From positions 62,001 through 126,000 of the forward strand of contig JAJCYM010000074.1 in assembly GCA_029262895.1 (NCBI GenBank): a DNA stretch of 64,000 nucleotides. The letters are read 5' to 3'. The position numbers were made by a program, and so were the translations under genes. Source of the stretch: Roseivirga sp. GTDB taxonomy: Bacteria > Bacteroidota > Bacteroidia > Cytophagales > Cyclobacteriaceae. Below the pieces are notes generated by a model, which was not told where the DNA came from, searched no databases, and saw only the letters and a program-made list of their open reading frames with translations. This document shows, in pieces, positions 26,940-36,584 of this stretch (positions are counted from its first letter, which is position 1; each line of letters begins with the position of its first letter).

Positions 26940-29900
26940 ATGATCAAGACATCCCATAAAATTTTAACTAATCGTCAGAAACTGCTTTCGTTTGCAATTG
27001 CCCTTTCCATGTTTTTGGTATTGTCTGGTTGTGGTTCCTCGGGGGAAAAGAAAGTACTCGTCTTCTCCAAGACTGCCGGTTACCAACATCAATCAATTCC
27101 TACCGGTATAGTGGCTGTTCAGCAACTTGGAAAAGAAAATGGGTTTGTGGTCGATACTACATCCGATGCCTCACTATTCACGGAAGAGATATTGGCTCAG
27201 TATAGTGCTGTCATCTTTATGAGTACCACAGGCGATGTGCTCGATCATAACCAACAAGCGGATTTTGAAAGATATATTCAGGCTGGAGGTGGATATGTAG
27301 GAGTGCATGCTGCTGCAGATACAGAGTATCAATGGCCATGGTATAATCAGCTTGTGGGGGCGTACTTTTTGAGTCACCCGGCACAGCAAAATGCCACAGT
27401 GAAGGTGTTGGATAGAGCGCATATGGCAACGGATCATCTTCCCGAAGAATGGACCCATTTTGACGAATGGTACAATTACAAAAGCATAGTCGAAGGACTT
27501 AATGTTTTACTGAACCTTGATGAATCCAGCTACGAGGGCGGAACCAATGGCCCAAACCATCCCATTTCCTGGTATCGTGAATTCGATGGAGGCAGAATTT
27601 TTTATACAGGACTCGGACACACCAACGAGACTTATTCGGATGAGCTCTTCCTTCAACACTTGTTAGGAGGTATAAACTACGCAATAGGTGATAATTCGAG
27701 AGATTATGCGAAGGCCATTTCCCAAAGAGTACCCCTGGAAAATAGATTTCAAAGAGAGGTTTTGGCTAACAACCTCAATGAACCCATGGAATTGGATTAC
27801 CTGCCTGATGATCAAATTCTTTTTATCGAAAGGGCTGGTGATTTGAAGCTTTATGATCTCAAAACAAACATCCTGTCGAACGTGGCTCATATCAATGTTG
27901 ATTATGTGTCAGAAGATGGATTATTAGGGTTGGCAGTTGACCCGAACTATGAGACCAACCATTGGATCTACATTTTTTATACTCCAAAAAATGCCGATAA
28001 ACTTCAACGGCTTTCAAGGTTCGATTTGAGGGAAGGTGTGCTGGATTTTGATTCAGAAAAATACTTACTCGAATTCCCCAGTACTCGGGAATGCTGCCAT
28101 TCAGGTGGTTCCTTGGAGTTTGACCGTCAAGGAAATCTGTATATCTCAACAGGGGACAACACCAATCCCTTCGAGTCGGATGGATATTCACCAAGTGATG
28201 AAAGGCCGGGAAGATCGGTTTGGGATGCGCAGAAATCAAGTGCGAATACCAACGATTTGAGGGGTAAGATAATCCGAATTAAACCGGAAGATGCTGGCAC
28301 TTATTCTATCCCGGAAGGCAATCTCTTTGAAGATGACGACCCAAAGACACGACCCGAGATTTATGTAATGGGTGTACGTAATGCCTTTAGAATTTCTATC
28401 GATCAGAAAAATGGAAATTTATATTGGGGAGACATTGGGCCAGACGCTGGAAATAATGATTCCTTGAGAGGCCCTCATGGCATTGACGAAATCAATCAAG
28501 CCAGGCAACCAGGCAATTGGGGGTGGCCGTATACCCGAGGAAATAATATATCCTACTGGGACTATGACTTTGCCAACAAGAAATCCAGAACACCATTCGA
28601 CCCAAATAACCTTGTAAACAATTCACCCAATAATACCGGGATTCAGAATTTGCCACCCGCTCAACCCTCATTTATTTGGTACCCCTATGATGCGACAGGC
28701 GAATTTCCATGGGTAGGCTCTGGAGGGCGAACGGCTATGGCTGGTCCGGTTTTTTACAAGGACCAATTCGATGGAGCCGAGAACAGATTCCCCGACTATT
28801 ATGATGGCAAACTATTCGTTTATGAGTGGATGCGTGACTGGATATTTGTGGTCACCATGAATGAAAATGACGAATATGTTAAAGCCGAACCCTTCATGGC
28901 TAATTCGGAGTTTCACAATCCAATTGATATGGCTTTTGGCAAAGACGGCAGCCTCTACATACTGGAATATGGTGAAAGCTGGAATACTCGAAACTTGGAC
29001 GCACAGCTAAATAAGATCAGTTATGTTGAAGGTAATCGGGCTCCAATTGCGCGAATAAGTTCAGACAAGACTATTGGTGCTACTCCTCTGAAGGTTCAAT
29101 TTAATGGCGAGGGTTCGGAAGATTTGGAAGGAAGTCTATTAAGCTATAGATGGGTCTTTGGTGATGGGCTGGGAGAAAGCACTGAAGCAAACCCAACATT
29201 CACCTTTGACCAAAAGGGAAATTTTGACGTCAGACTAACAGTCACTGATCCGGAAGGCCTTCAGGCCGAAACAGTCTATACCATTGCTGCTGGAAATAAC
29301 CCACCAGAAATTTCTATTCAGTTCGATTCGGAGAACAGATTTTACAATCGTAATGGAAGGTTTGGCTATCAAATTGGAGTAGAAGATTTGGAAGACGGTA
29401 ACCTTGGTTCAGGGGGCGTCTTGTCCAAAGACGTTAAAGTCAGCCTGGCATTTTTACCAAATGGTAGAAAAGAAATTGTTGAAACAGGTCATAAGATCGA
29501 AATAATCTCTCCGGGCAAAAAACTGATAGATAATTCGGATTGCAGTGCCTGCCATGCTGTGGATCGAAAGATTAATGGGCCCTCATACCAGGAAATTTCC
29601 AACAAGTACTCAAAAGACCAAATGCCAATGTTGGTGGGTAAAATTAAAAATGGAGGAGCAGGTGTCTGGGGTGAAACACCAATGGCAGCCCATCCCCAAC
29701 TGAGTGACACAGAAATTCTGGAGATGGTCAAATACATTATGTCATTTAAAGAGGACGGCACAATGCTTACAACTTCAGGGAGTTTGGCATTTAATCAACA
29801 CGAAAAATCGAACCTCAAGGGAGTGTATGTTTTGACGGCCACTTACACAGATAAAGGCAGTGAGGGAGTAGCAGCTGTCACCTCAACGGAACAATATGTA

Positions 29901-30308
29901 TTCAAGTCGTCCATGTTGGAAGCCGAAGAAGCTGACGCAATGCATGAGAATAATAGTTTTTGGAATGCACTGGGTGCCGACATTGTAGGAAACATTAAGA
30001 GTGGCAGCTATCTCATGTTTGACGAGGTGCTTTTTGACGAGCTTCAATCGGTCACATTTAGAGGAGTATATAATGACAAATACAATTATCAGGGAACAAT
30101 CGAACTAAGGAGGGGAGCGATAGATGGAGGGTTACTTGGACAGGCTAAACTGAATTATGACGAACAAAAACAGTCTTTCAGAGACGATAGAATAATTCTA
30201 AAATCTGGGACAGGAAAGGATAAGTTGTTTGTCGTATTCAAAAACTCTGATGACCCTGAGAAATTCATCACCAATCCCGATTACGTTTTGCTTAATTATA
30301 AGAAATGA
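26940..30308 (+). CDS. Five-domain lipoprotein: ThuA, PQQ-type sugar dehydrogenase, PKD, cytochrome c, CBM6-like
   Basis: A 1122-aa lipoprotein (VLSGC lipobox near residue 30). In order: a ThuA-like domain (about 38-250; KVLVFSKTAGYQH, VGVHAAADTEY), a six-bladed soluble PQQ sugar-dehydrogenase domain (about 265-690; EDGLLGLAVDP, DNTNPF, RGKIIRI), a PKD domain (about 695-785), a c-type cytochrome with CSACH (Cys868, Cys871, His872) and likely axial Met915, and a CBM6-like end. PQQ-domain enzymes of CAZy family AA12 oxidise sugars including L-fucose and pass electrons to a fused haem. I start at ATG 26940; a GTG at 26928 adds four residues. Its stop overlaps the next start (ATGA). Confidence 0.88.
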   Translation: MIKTSHKILTNRQKLLSFAIALSMFLVLSGCGSSGEKKVLVFSKTAGYQHQSIPTGIVAVQQLGKENGFVVDTTSDASLFTEEILAQYSAVIFMSTTGDVLDHNQQADFERYIQAGGGYVGVHAAADTEYQWPWYNQLVGAYFLSHPAQQNATVKVLDRAHMATDHLPEEWTHFDEWYNYKSIVEGLNVLLNLDESSYEGGTNGPNHPISWYREFDGGRIFYTGLGHTNETYSDELFLQHLLGGINYAIGDNSRDYAKAISQRVPLENRFQREVLANNLNEPMELDYLPDDQILFIERAGDLKLYDLKTNILSNVAHINVDYVSEDGLLGLAVDPNYETNHWIYIFYTPKNADKLQRLSRFDLREGVLDFDSEKYLLEFPSTRECCHSGGSLEFDRQGNLYISTGDNTNPFESDGYSPSDERPGRSVWDAQKSSANTNDLRGKIIRIKPEDAGTYSIPEGNLFEDDDPKTRPEIYVMGVRNAFRISIDQKNGNLYWGDIGPDAGNNDSLRGPHGIDEINQARQPGNWGWPYTRGNNISYWDYDFANKKSRTPFDPNNLVNNSPNNTGIQNLPPAQPSFIWYPYDATGEFPWVGSGGRTAMAGPVFYKDQFDGAENRFPDYYDGKLFVYEWMRDWIFVVTMNENDEYVKAEPFMANSEFHNPIDMAFGKDGSLYILEYGESWNTRNLDAQLNKISYVEGNRAPIARISSDKTIGATPLKVQFNGEGSEDLEGSLLSYRWVFGDGLGESTEANPTFTFDQKGNFDVRLTVTDPEGLQAETVYTIAAGNNPPEISIQFDSENRFYNRNGRFGYQIGVEDLEDGNLGSGGVLSKDVKVSLAFLPNGRKEIVETGHKIEIISPGKKLIDNSDCSACHAVDRKINGPSYQEISNKYSKDQMPMLVGKIKNGGAGVWGETPMAAHPQLSDTEILEMVKYIMSFKEDGTMLTTSGSLAFNQHEKSNLKGVYVLTATYTDKGSEGVAAVTSTEQYVFKSSMLEAEEADAMHENNSFWNALGADIVGNIKSGSYLMFDEVLFDELQSVTFRGVYNDKYNYQGTIELRRGAIDGGLLGQAKLNYDEQKQSFRDDRIILKSGTGKDKLFVVFKNSDDPEKFITNPDYVLLNYKK

Positions 30309-31765
30309 AAGGTTTAAGAAATCTAGGATGCGCTTTGATGGTTTGTTTTCTATCCATCCCATCCATAAACGCCCAAGAAGAAAAACAAAAATACTATCCT
30401 GAAACTGATCCTTTGGTGCTGGAAAAGTTAGAGCATTGGCAGGATATCAAGTTCGGCTTGTTAATGCATTGGGGTGCCTATAGCCAATGGGGTATTGTAG
30501 AGTCCTGGTCCATTTGTGCAGAAGATGAACCATGGTGCCGTAGGCCACATGACAATTATGAATTGTATAAAAAGGAATATGAAAACCTTCAAACCACCTT
30601 CAATCCGGTCAACTTTGATCCCGATAAATGGGCAGCAGCGGCCAAACGGGCTGGGATGAAGTATATGGTGGTTACCACCAAACACCACGATGGCTTCACC
30701 ATGTTTGATTCGAAGTATACGGATTATAAAATCACAGATCCCAAAACACCTTTTCATACCAACCCCAAAGCCAATGTGACCAAAGAGATATTCAACGCTT
30801 TTCGAAAAGAGGAATTTATGATTGGAGCTTACTTCTCCAAACCCGATTGGCATTCTCCCTATTACTGGTGGCCCAATTTTGCCACGCCAGATCGAAATGT
30901 GAATTACAATGTAGAGACCTACCCTGATCGTTGGGAGAAATTCAAGGAGTTTACCCATGGTCAGATTGATGAGTTGATGACCGACTATGGCAAAGTAGAC
31001 ATCCTTTGGTTTGATGGTGGCTGGGTGCAGCCTTATTCGGACGAGGAGATTCTGGCGTACAAAGTCAAGAAGGGTTTCAAGCAGGTTAACCTTCAAAATC
31101 AGGATATTGATATGCCTGGCCTGGTAAAAAAAGTGAGAGCTAAACAGCCAGGAACTATCATTGTTGACCGTGCAGTTGAAGGGCCTTACCAGAACTATAT
31201 CACACCTGAAAATCGCATTCCGGATAAAATGGTACCTCATCCATGGGAATCACCTATGATTGCAGGAGGCAGTTGGTCATGGATCAAAAACCCTCGCTAT
31301 ATCCCCACTAGAAGAGCGGTGCATATGTTGGTAGATATAGTCTCAAAGGGAGGTAATCTTTTATTGAATATTGCCCCTTCGCCTCTTGGTGAATTCGATA
31401 AGGGAGCCTATGAATTATTAGAAGGCATAGGACAATGGATGGATGTAAACAGCGAAGCGATTTACAATACCAGAGTAATTGCCCCTTATAAGGAAGGCAA
31501 GGTGGCCCTCACACAAAATCGACATAATAAAGCTGTTTACGCCATTTATTTGGCCGGAGAAGGTGAAACAACGCTACCTTCTCGAATTTGGCTGACCTCA
31601 ATACAACCGATTAAAGGAAGTCAGTTGACTTTATTAGGATCAAAGGCCAAGTTGAAATGGGAGGCCGTGGCTGATGGCTTTGTGGTCAATATTCCCGAGA
31701 GTGTTAGAAAAAACCCACCTGCCCAGGATGCCTGGGTGATTAAAATTGACAAAGTAAAAGACTGA
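30305..31765 (+). CDS. GH29 alpha-L-fucosidase, secreted
   Basis: A 486-aa glycoside hydrolase with a cleavable signal peptide (near SINA|Q, residue 23). GH29 marks are FGLLMHWGAYSQWG, the TTKHHDGFTMFDSKYTDY block and the nucleophile in ILWFDGGW (Asp237), followed by the conserved SKGGNLLLNIAPSPLGEFD segment. It releases terminal L-fucose with retention of configuration. A short C-terminal beta domain follows and no binding module is attached. The ATG overlaps the preceding stop, which couples it to the PQQ/cytochrome protein. Linkage preference cannot be told. Confidence 0.95.
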   Translation: MKGLRNLGCALMVCFLSIPSINAQEEKQKYYPETDPLVLEKLEHWQDIKFGLLMHWGAYSQWGIVESWSICAEDEPWCRRPHDNYELYKKEYENLQTTFNPVNFDPDKWAAAAKRAGMKYMVVTTKHHDGFTMFDSKYTDYKITDPKTPFHTNPKANVTKEIFNAFRKEEFMIGAYFSKPDWHSPYYWWPNFATPDRNVNYNVETYPDRWEKFKEFTHGQIDELMTDYGKVDILWFDGGWVQPYSDEEILAYKVKKGFKQVNLQNQDIDMPGLVKKVRAKQPGTIIVDRAVEGPYQNYITPENRIPDKMVPHPWESPMIAGGSWSWIKNPRYIPTRRAVHMLVDIVSKGGNLLLNIAPSPLGEFDKGAYELLEGIGQWMDVNSEAIYNTRVIAPYKEGKVALTQNRHNKAVYAIYLAGEGETTLPSRIWLTSIQPIKGSQLTLLGSKAKLKWEAVADGFVVNIPESVRKNPPAQDAWVIKIDKVKD

Positions 31766-31784
31766 TAGCCAAATTCAACAACCG

Positions 31785-34214
31785 ATGAAAAAACTTGTCC
31801 TTAGTATCGCTGTTTTGACCTGCCTGATAATTGCTGGTTGCTCGGGAGATAAGAACATCACGCTAAATGCCGGCTCATTAAAGATTGTCCTGGATCAAAG
31901 TGGGAATGTTGTTGGTTTTGAAGATTTATCCGGGCAGGATTTTCATTTCAAAGATACGCTCTCACCATTGATGTCGGTTTGGATTGGGGATGAGGTGCTT
32001 TTACCTACTGAGGCAATATTGGAAGAAGAAAACCTGACATTGAAATACAAAGATGATCTGTTTGCTCGAATAAATGTTGCGGAAAAGGAAAGTCATCTAA
32101 CCTTGGAATTAGTAGCACTTGAAGGAAATGAAGAAGTTGATTTAGTTGTGTGGGGGCCTTATCCAACCACGATTAACGGAGTGATCGGAGAAACTGTGGG
32201 CGTGGTGAGAAATGACAATTATGCTATTGGTATACAATCCCTCAATCCCAAAACATTAGGCGGCTACCCATGGAATGACAATGATGAGATGCCCCAAATC
32301 GATATTTTCGAAGATGGTGATTTCTCCAACCTAAGTCGCGAAGGAAGGCGTTATGTGCTGTACAGAGTGGAGGCCGCTAAGCCTACCGATTTTGGAAGCA
32401 CCTTGCAGGCCTATGCACGAAACCGAAATAAGGACAGAACTATAAAGAATTGGGGCATGGATCAATATGTTGCTCCAGCCCTTGCTGATGGTGGAGTAAT
32501 TGGTTCTAAGATAGCATTGTTCGGATCATCCGAAGCTGCCGCATTAGAGACGCTCGGAAAAATTGAATTGGCAGAAGGTTTACCACATCCAACCATTGAT
32601 GGGCAGTGGGGCAAACAAGCACGATCGGCCGCGGCTGCCTATATGATCATGGGTTTTAGTGAAAAGAACGTAGACAGAGCCATTGAATACACCAAACAGG
32701 CTGGGTTAAAATATCTCTATCACGATGGACCATTTAAGAATTGGGGTCATTTTGAGTTGAAAGAGGAGAGTTTTCCAAATGGCTGGAATGGCATGATGCG
32801 AGCGGTAGAGAAGGCTGAGGCCAATGGCTTGTCGGTGGGAGTACATACACTTTCCAACTTCATCACCACCAATGACCCTTACGTGACCCCCGTTCCTGAC
32901 GAGCGTCTGGCAAAAGTCGGTTCGAGTAGAATCTCAGGAGATATTACTGCACGGCAAAAAGAGATTCCTGTAGAATCACCTGACTTTTTCAGACAGCTTA
33001 AGAGTAACAGCCTTAAAACTGTTATGGTCGGTTCGGAACTGATTCGATATGGATCTGTCTCTGAGCAAGCACCCTGGAAATTACTCGATTGCCAGAGGGG
33101 CGCCTATGGCACCGAGGCGGGCGTACATCAAAATGGAGATCAAATCAGTCTTTTAGCGGATCATGCCTACAACGTTTTTCTAACCTCCCCTGAATTGGGT
33201 AAAGAAATGTCTGAGAACATTGCGGACTTGTTTAATGAAACAGGCTTGCGCCAAATCTCTTTTGATGGAGTAGAAGGCAGTCGTTCAACGGCTCTGGGAA
33301 ATTATGGAGAGATCTTATTCACAAAGGCCTGGTACGACCGTCTTTCCGATGATATCAAAAGCCATCTGATTATTGACGCCAGCAGAACTACCCATTTCTT
33401 CTGGCATATGTATTCACGCATGAATTGGGGAGAGCCGTGGTATGCGGGTTTCAGGGAAAGTCAAACCGAATACCGACTGAAGAATCAGAAATACTTTGAG
33501 CGCAATTATATGCCAAACATGCTGGGTTGGTTCAAAATGTGGCCTATCACAAGCATTGAAGATATAGAATGGATGTTGGCAAGATCGGCAGCCTTCAATG
33601 CAGGATATGCCTTCGTTGCCAACTTTGATGCTCTAGAGAAAAATGGTTATTCGGATGAAATTCTAAGTGCCATTGGTCAATGGGAAAAAGCGAGAATGGC
33701 AGATGTATTTTCAGAGGAACAACGCCAGAGAATGGAAGACATTAGCAATGAATTTCATTTGGAGGCCACTGGTGATAATCAATGGAACCTTCATCAGATA
33801 CACTCTTATAAATTCAAACATGAAAAGAAAGTAAGACAGCCCGGAGAGCCCTTATACTCCACCTTCGATTTTGAAAACCCCACAGGGAACAACACCCTTC
33901 AGTTTATCCTTACGGCCGTAGATGCGGACCTTTCTCAGGTCACATTGGAACTGGACAATTATAAAAAGATCACTGTCCCCATTTCTCTCAAGACTGGACA
34001 AACGCTAAAATACACGGGTGGTGGAACAGCAACGCTCTATTTGGAGAACTGGCAAAAAATCAGAGATGTCAAATTGGACGAAACACTCTTGGCGATTAAT
34101 GATGGTGCGCACACGGTTAATTTCGACTGCACATTCTCGCGAGAGGGAAAAGAACCAACCGCTAAATTGGAGCTGAGAATTTACGGAGCTGCTGAACCCC
34201 TGAAACAACAATAA
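31785..34214 (+). CDS. Candidate new glycoside hydrolase, TIM-barrel-like lipoprotein
   Basis: An 809-aa lipoprotein (IIAGC, Cys19) not assignable to a named GH family by eye. Residues about 25-225 look like an N-terminal beta-sandwich as in GH36 and GH101-type enzymes. Residues about 270-640 look like a beta/alpha barrel with strand-end acidic motifs LKYLYHDGPF (Asp314) and RQISFDGVEGSR (Asp494, Glu497), then a MNWGEPWY strand, and a beta-rich C-terminus. Asp494 in a 'F-D-G' strand end is a credible catalytic residue. It lies between GH29 and GH95 fucosidases, one base overlapping the latter, so it probably acts on the same glycan. Confidence 0.75.
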   Translation: MKKLVLSIAVLTCLIIAGCSGDKNITLNAGSLKIVLDQSGNVVGFEDLSGQDFHFKDTLSPLMSVWIGDEVLLPTEAILEEENLTLKYKDDLFARINVAEKESHLTLELVALEGNEEVDLVVWGPYPTTINGVIGETVGVVRNDNYAIGIQSLNPKTLGGYPWNDNDEMPQIDIFEDGDFSNLSREGRRYVLYRVEAAKPTDFGSTLQAYARNRNKDRTIKNWGMDQYVAPALADGGVIGSKIALFGSSEAAALETLGKIELAEGLPHPTIDGQWGKQARSAAAAYMIMGFSEKNVDRAIEYTKQAGLKYLYHDGPFKNWGHFELKEESFPNGWNGMMRAVEKAEANGLSVGVHTLSNFITTNDPYVTPVPDERLAKVGSSRISGDITARQKEIPVESPDFFRQLKSNSLKTVMVGSELIRYGSVSEQAPWKLLDCQRGAYGTEAGVHQNGDQISLLADHAYNVFLTSPELGKEMSENIADLFNETGLRQISFDGVEGSRSTALGNYGEILFTKAWYDRLSDDIKSHLIIDASRTTHFFWHMYSRMNWGEPWYAGFRESQTEYRLKNQKYFERNYMPNMLGWFKMWPITSIEDIEWMLARSAAFNAGYAFVANFDALEKNGYSDEILSAIGQWEKARMADVFSEEQRQRMEDISNEFHLEATGDNQWNLHQIHSYKFKHEKKVRQPGEPLYSTFDFENPTGNNTLQFILTAVDADLSQVTLELDNYKKITVPISLKTGQTLKYTGGGTATLYLENWQKIRDVKLDETLLAINDGAHTVNFDCTFSREGKEPTAKLELRIYGAAEPLKQQ

Positions 34215-36583
34215 TGAGCAAAACCTGGCTTCTTGCTTTTGCCTTAATTTTTGTTGGTGCCTGCCAGACAAAGGAACCTGAGGCTACTCAAAGGCTAGTG
34301 CTTTGGTATGACGCTCCGGCTAAAGATTGGTCTACCGAGGCTTTACCCATTGGGAATGGCCGGCTGGGTGCTATGGTATTTGGTGACACGAAAACTGAGC
34401 GCATTCAGTTGAATGAGGATTCCATGTGGCCCGGAGGCCCGGACTGGGGTGACGCACAGGGAACACCCGAAGACTTGCAAAAGGTGAGAGATTTATTGGT
34501 AGCCGGTAAGGTACATGAAGCAGATAAGGAATGGGTGGGTCGCTTCTCTCACAAGAGCATTGTCAGGTCGCACCAAACCATGGGCGATCTCTTTATCGAT
34601 TTCGAGGATCGAGAAGTCACTAATTATAAACGCCAGCTGGACCTTGACTCATCGCTGGTAACCGTCAGCTATGATACCGATTCAGGGCATTTTACAGAAC
34701 GGGTATTTGCCAGCAATCCACACAATGCATTGGTGGTAGAATTAAAAACCACTAGTCCGGATGGCCTGAATCTATCACTGCGTTTGGATCGACCCAAGGA
34801 TGATGGAAAACAGACGGTTGAAGTTTTGGCTCACAACGGCAATGAGCTATGGATGCATGGAGAGGTAACGCAATTGAAAGGCAAGCACTTCTCAAAAGAC
34901 ACCCCGATCTATAGCGGTGTGGAATTTCAAACCCAATTGAGGGTTGAAAACGAGGGCGGTGATGTGACCGCTGAAGAAAATGAGTTAAACTTAAATGGGG
35001 TCAAGAGAGCCGTTATATATATCACCGCTGCCAGCTCCTATTACCATGGTGAATACTTCAATACAGTGGTAGCCGAAGAGCAGACAGCTTTGACAAAAAC
35101 CTTTTTTGAGAATATTCTAAAGGAACATGTTGCTGACTATCAAAGCCTTTTTAAGCGTGTGGGTTTGGATTTGGGTGGCCAGGAGCTGGATAGCTTGCCG
35201 ATCAATACCAGACTTGAAAGGATCAAGGCTGGTGGGCAGGATCCTGATTTTGTAGCCAAACAATTCCAATTCGGCAGATATTTATTGATTTCCAGCTCAA
35301 GACCAGGCACCAACGCAGCCAACCTTCAGGGTATTTGGAATGAATATCTTCAAGCACCCTGGAATGCCGATTATCATTTGAACATTAATGTCCAGATGAA
35401 TTATTGGCCGGCTGAGGTTACCAACCTCAGCGAAACCCATCAACCGCTTTTCGACTTTACCGAAAGACTAATCGAACGCGGTAAAATCACAGCCAAACAA
35501 CAATATGGCATGCGTGGTTTTGTAGCCCACCAAGCCACCGATTTTTGGGCTCCGGCATGGATGCGGGCAGAACGTCCATACTGGGGTGCCTGGGTAGGAG
35601 GTGGAGGCTGGTTGATGCAACATTTTTGGGATCACTATCAATTTACAAAAGACGAAGAGTTTCTAAGGCACCGTGCCTATCCTGCCATTAAAGAATCAGC
35701 CCTCTTTTATCTGGATTGGCTGATGAAAGACCCGAGAGATGGTAAATGGATCTCTGCACCATCCACCTCTCCTGAAAACTCCTACACTGCCCCTGATGGA
35801 AAGTCGGCCGCGACAGTATTAGGTACAGCGATCGACCAGCAAATTATTGAAGAAGTTTTTCAGAATGCTCTGACCGCAGCCGGAGTTTTAGGAATTGAGG
35901 ACGATTTCACCAAAGAAGTAAGGCAAAAGTTGACTGACCTGAGACCGGGGGTAGTGATCGGACCCGATGGTAGAATATTGGAATGGGACCGGCCCTATGA
36001 TGAACCTGAAAAAGGACATCGACACATGTCTCACCTCTATGCAATTTATCCGGGCAATACCATCACAAAAGAAGGCACACCGGATTGGTTTGCTGCTGCC
36101 AAAAAATCAACAGAATATCGTCTGGCGAATGGTGGGGCCGGCACAGGCTGGAGTAGGGCCTGGCTGATCAATCTTTCTGCTAGGCTCCAGGAAGGAGAAG
36201 AAGTGGATAAGCATGTCAATTTGCATTTGCAAAAATCGATTGTTCCCAACCTGTTTGATATGCATCCTCCATTCCAAATTGATGGCAATTTTGGATTTAC
36301 TGCTGGCGTTGCGGAAGCCCTGCTACAATCACATACGGACGAAATTCACTTACTTCCAGCCCTTCCGGATACTTGGTCTGAAGGAGAAATAAAAGGCCTG
36401 AAAGCCAGAGGCAATCTCACCATTGATATGCATTGGAAAAGCGGATTGCTGAAAAAAGCTGTGGTAACACCAGAATTTTCCGGGGCCTATGATTTCAGGT
36501 ATCAAAATATCACCAAGACCCTTCAAATGGAGGCGGGAAAAACTTATTCACTTGATGAACAACTGGGTATTCAAAAAAAATGA
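34214..36583 (+). CDS. GH95 alpha-L-fucosidase, lipoprotein
   Basis: A 789-aa inverting fucosidase of family GH95 with a lipobox (VGAC, Cys17). The N-terminal signature ALPIGNGRLGAMVFGD and the RIQLNEDSMWPGG block match the family. Catalytic elements are visible: NINVQMNYWPAE (Asn390, Asn392), SPENSY (Glu521) and QIDGNFGFT (Asp690), corresponding to Asn421/Asn423, Glu566 and Asp766 of the Bifidobacterium AfcA enzyme. The family acts mainly on alpha-1,2-linked fucose; some members act on L-galactose. Its first base overlaps the preceding stop and only one base separates it from the following gene. Confidence 0.95.
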   Translation: MSKTWLLAFALIFVGACQTKEPEATQRLVLWYDAPAKDWSTEALPIGNGRLGAMVFGDTKTERIQLNEDSMWPGGPDWGDAQGTPEDLQKVRDLLVAGKVHEADKEWVGRFSHKSIVRSHQTMGDLFIDFEDREVTNYKRQLDLDSSLVTVSYDTDSGHFTERVFASNPHNALVVELKTTSPDGLNLSLRLDRPKDDGKQTVEVLAHNGNELWMHGEVTQLKGKHFSKDTPIYSGVEFQTQLRVENEGGDVTAEENELNLNGVKRAVIYITAASSYYHGEYFNTVVAEEQTALTKTFFENILKEHVADYQSLFKRVGLDLGGQELDSLPINTRLERIKAGGQDPDFVAKQFQFGRYLLISSSRPGTNAANLQGIWNEYLQAPWNADYHLNINVQMNYWPAEVTNLSETHQPLFDFTERLIERGKITAKQQYGMRGFVAHQATDFWAPAWMRAERPYWGAWVGGGGWLMQHFWDHYQFTKDEEFLRHRAYPAIKESALFYLDWLMKDPRDGKWISAPSTSPENSYTAPDGKSAATVLGTAIDQQIIEEVFQNALTAAGVLGIEDDFTKEVRQKLTDLRPGVVIGPDGRILEWDRPYDEPEKGHRHMSHLYAIYPGNTITKEGTPDWFAAAKKSTEYRLANGGAGTGWSRAWLINLSARLQEGEEVDKHVNLHLQKSIVPNLFDMHPPFQIDGNFGFTAGVAEALLQSHTDEIHLLPALPDTWSEGEIKGLKARGNLTIDMHWKSGLLKKAVVTPEFSGAYDFRYQNITKTLQMEAGKTYSLDEQLGIQKK

Positions 36584-36584
36584 A

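Noticed and set aside
30461-31240. Minus-strand 259-codon open frame
   Set aside because: It is antisense to the GH29 gene at 30305-31765, whose catalytic motifs are intact, and its own sequence shows no domain.
36489-36584. Longer start for the phosphodiesterase at 36585
   Set aside because: It would overlap the end of the GH95 gene by 95 bases and put 32 residues before the lipoprotein leader.
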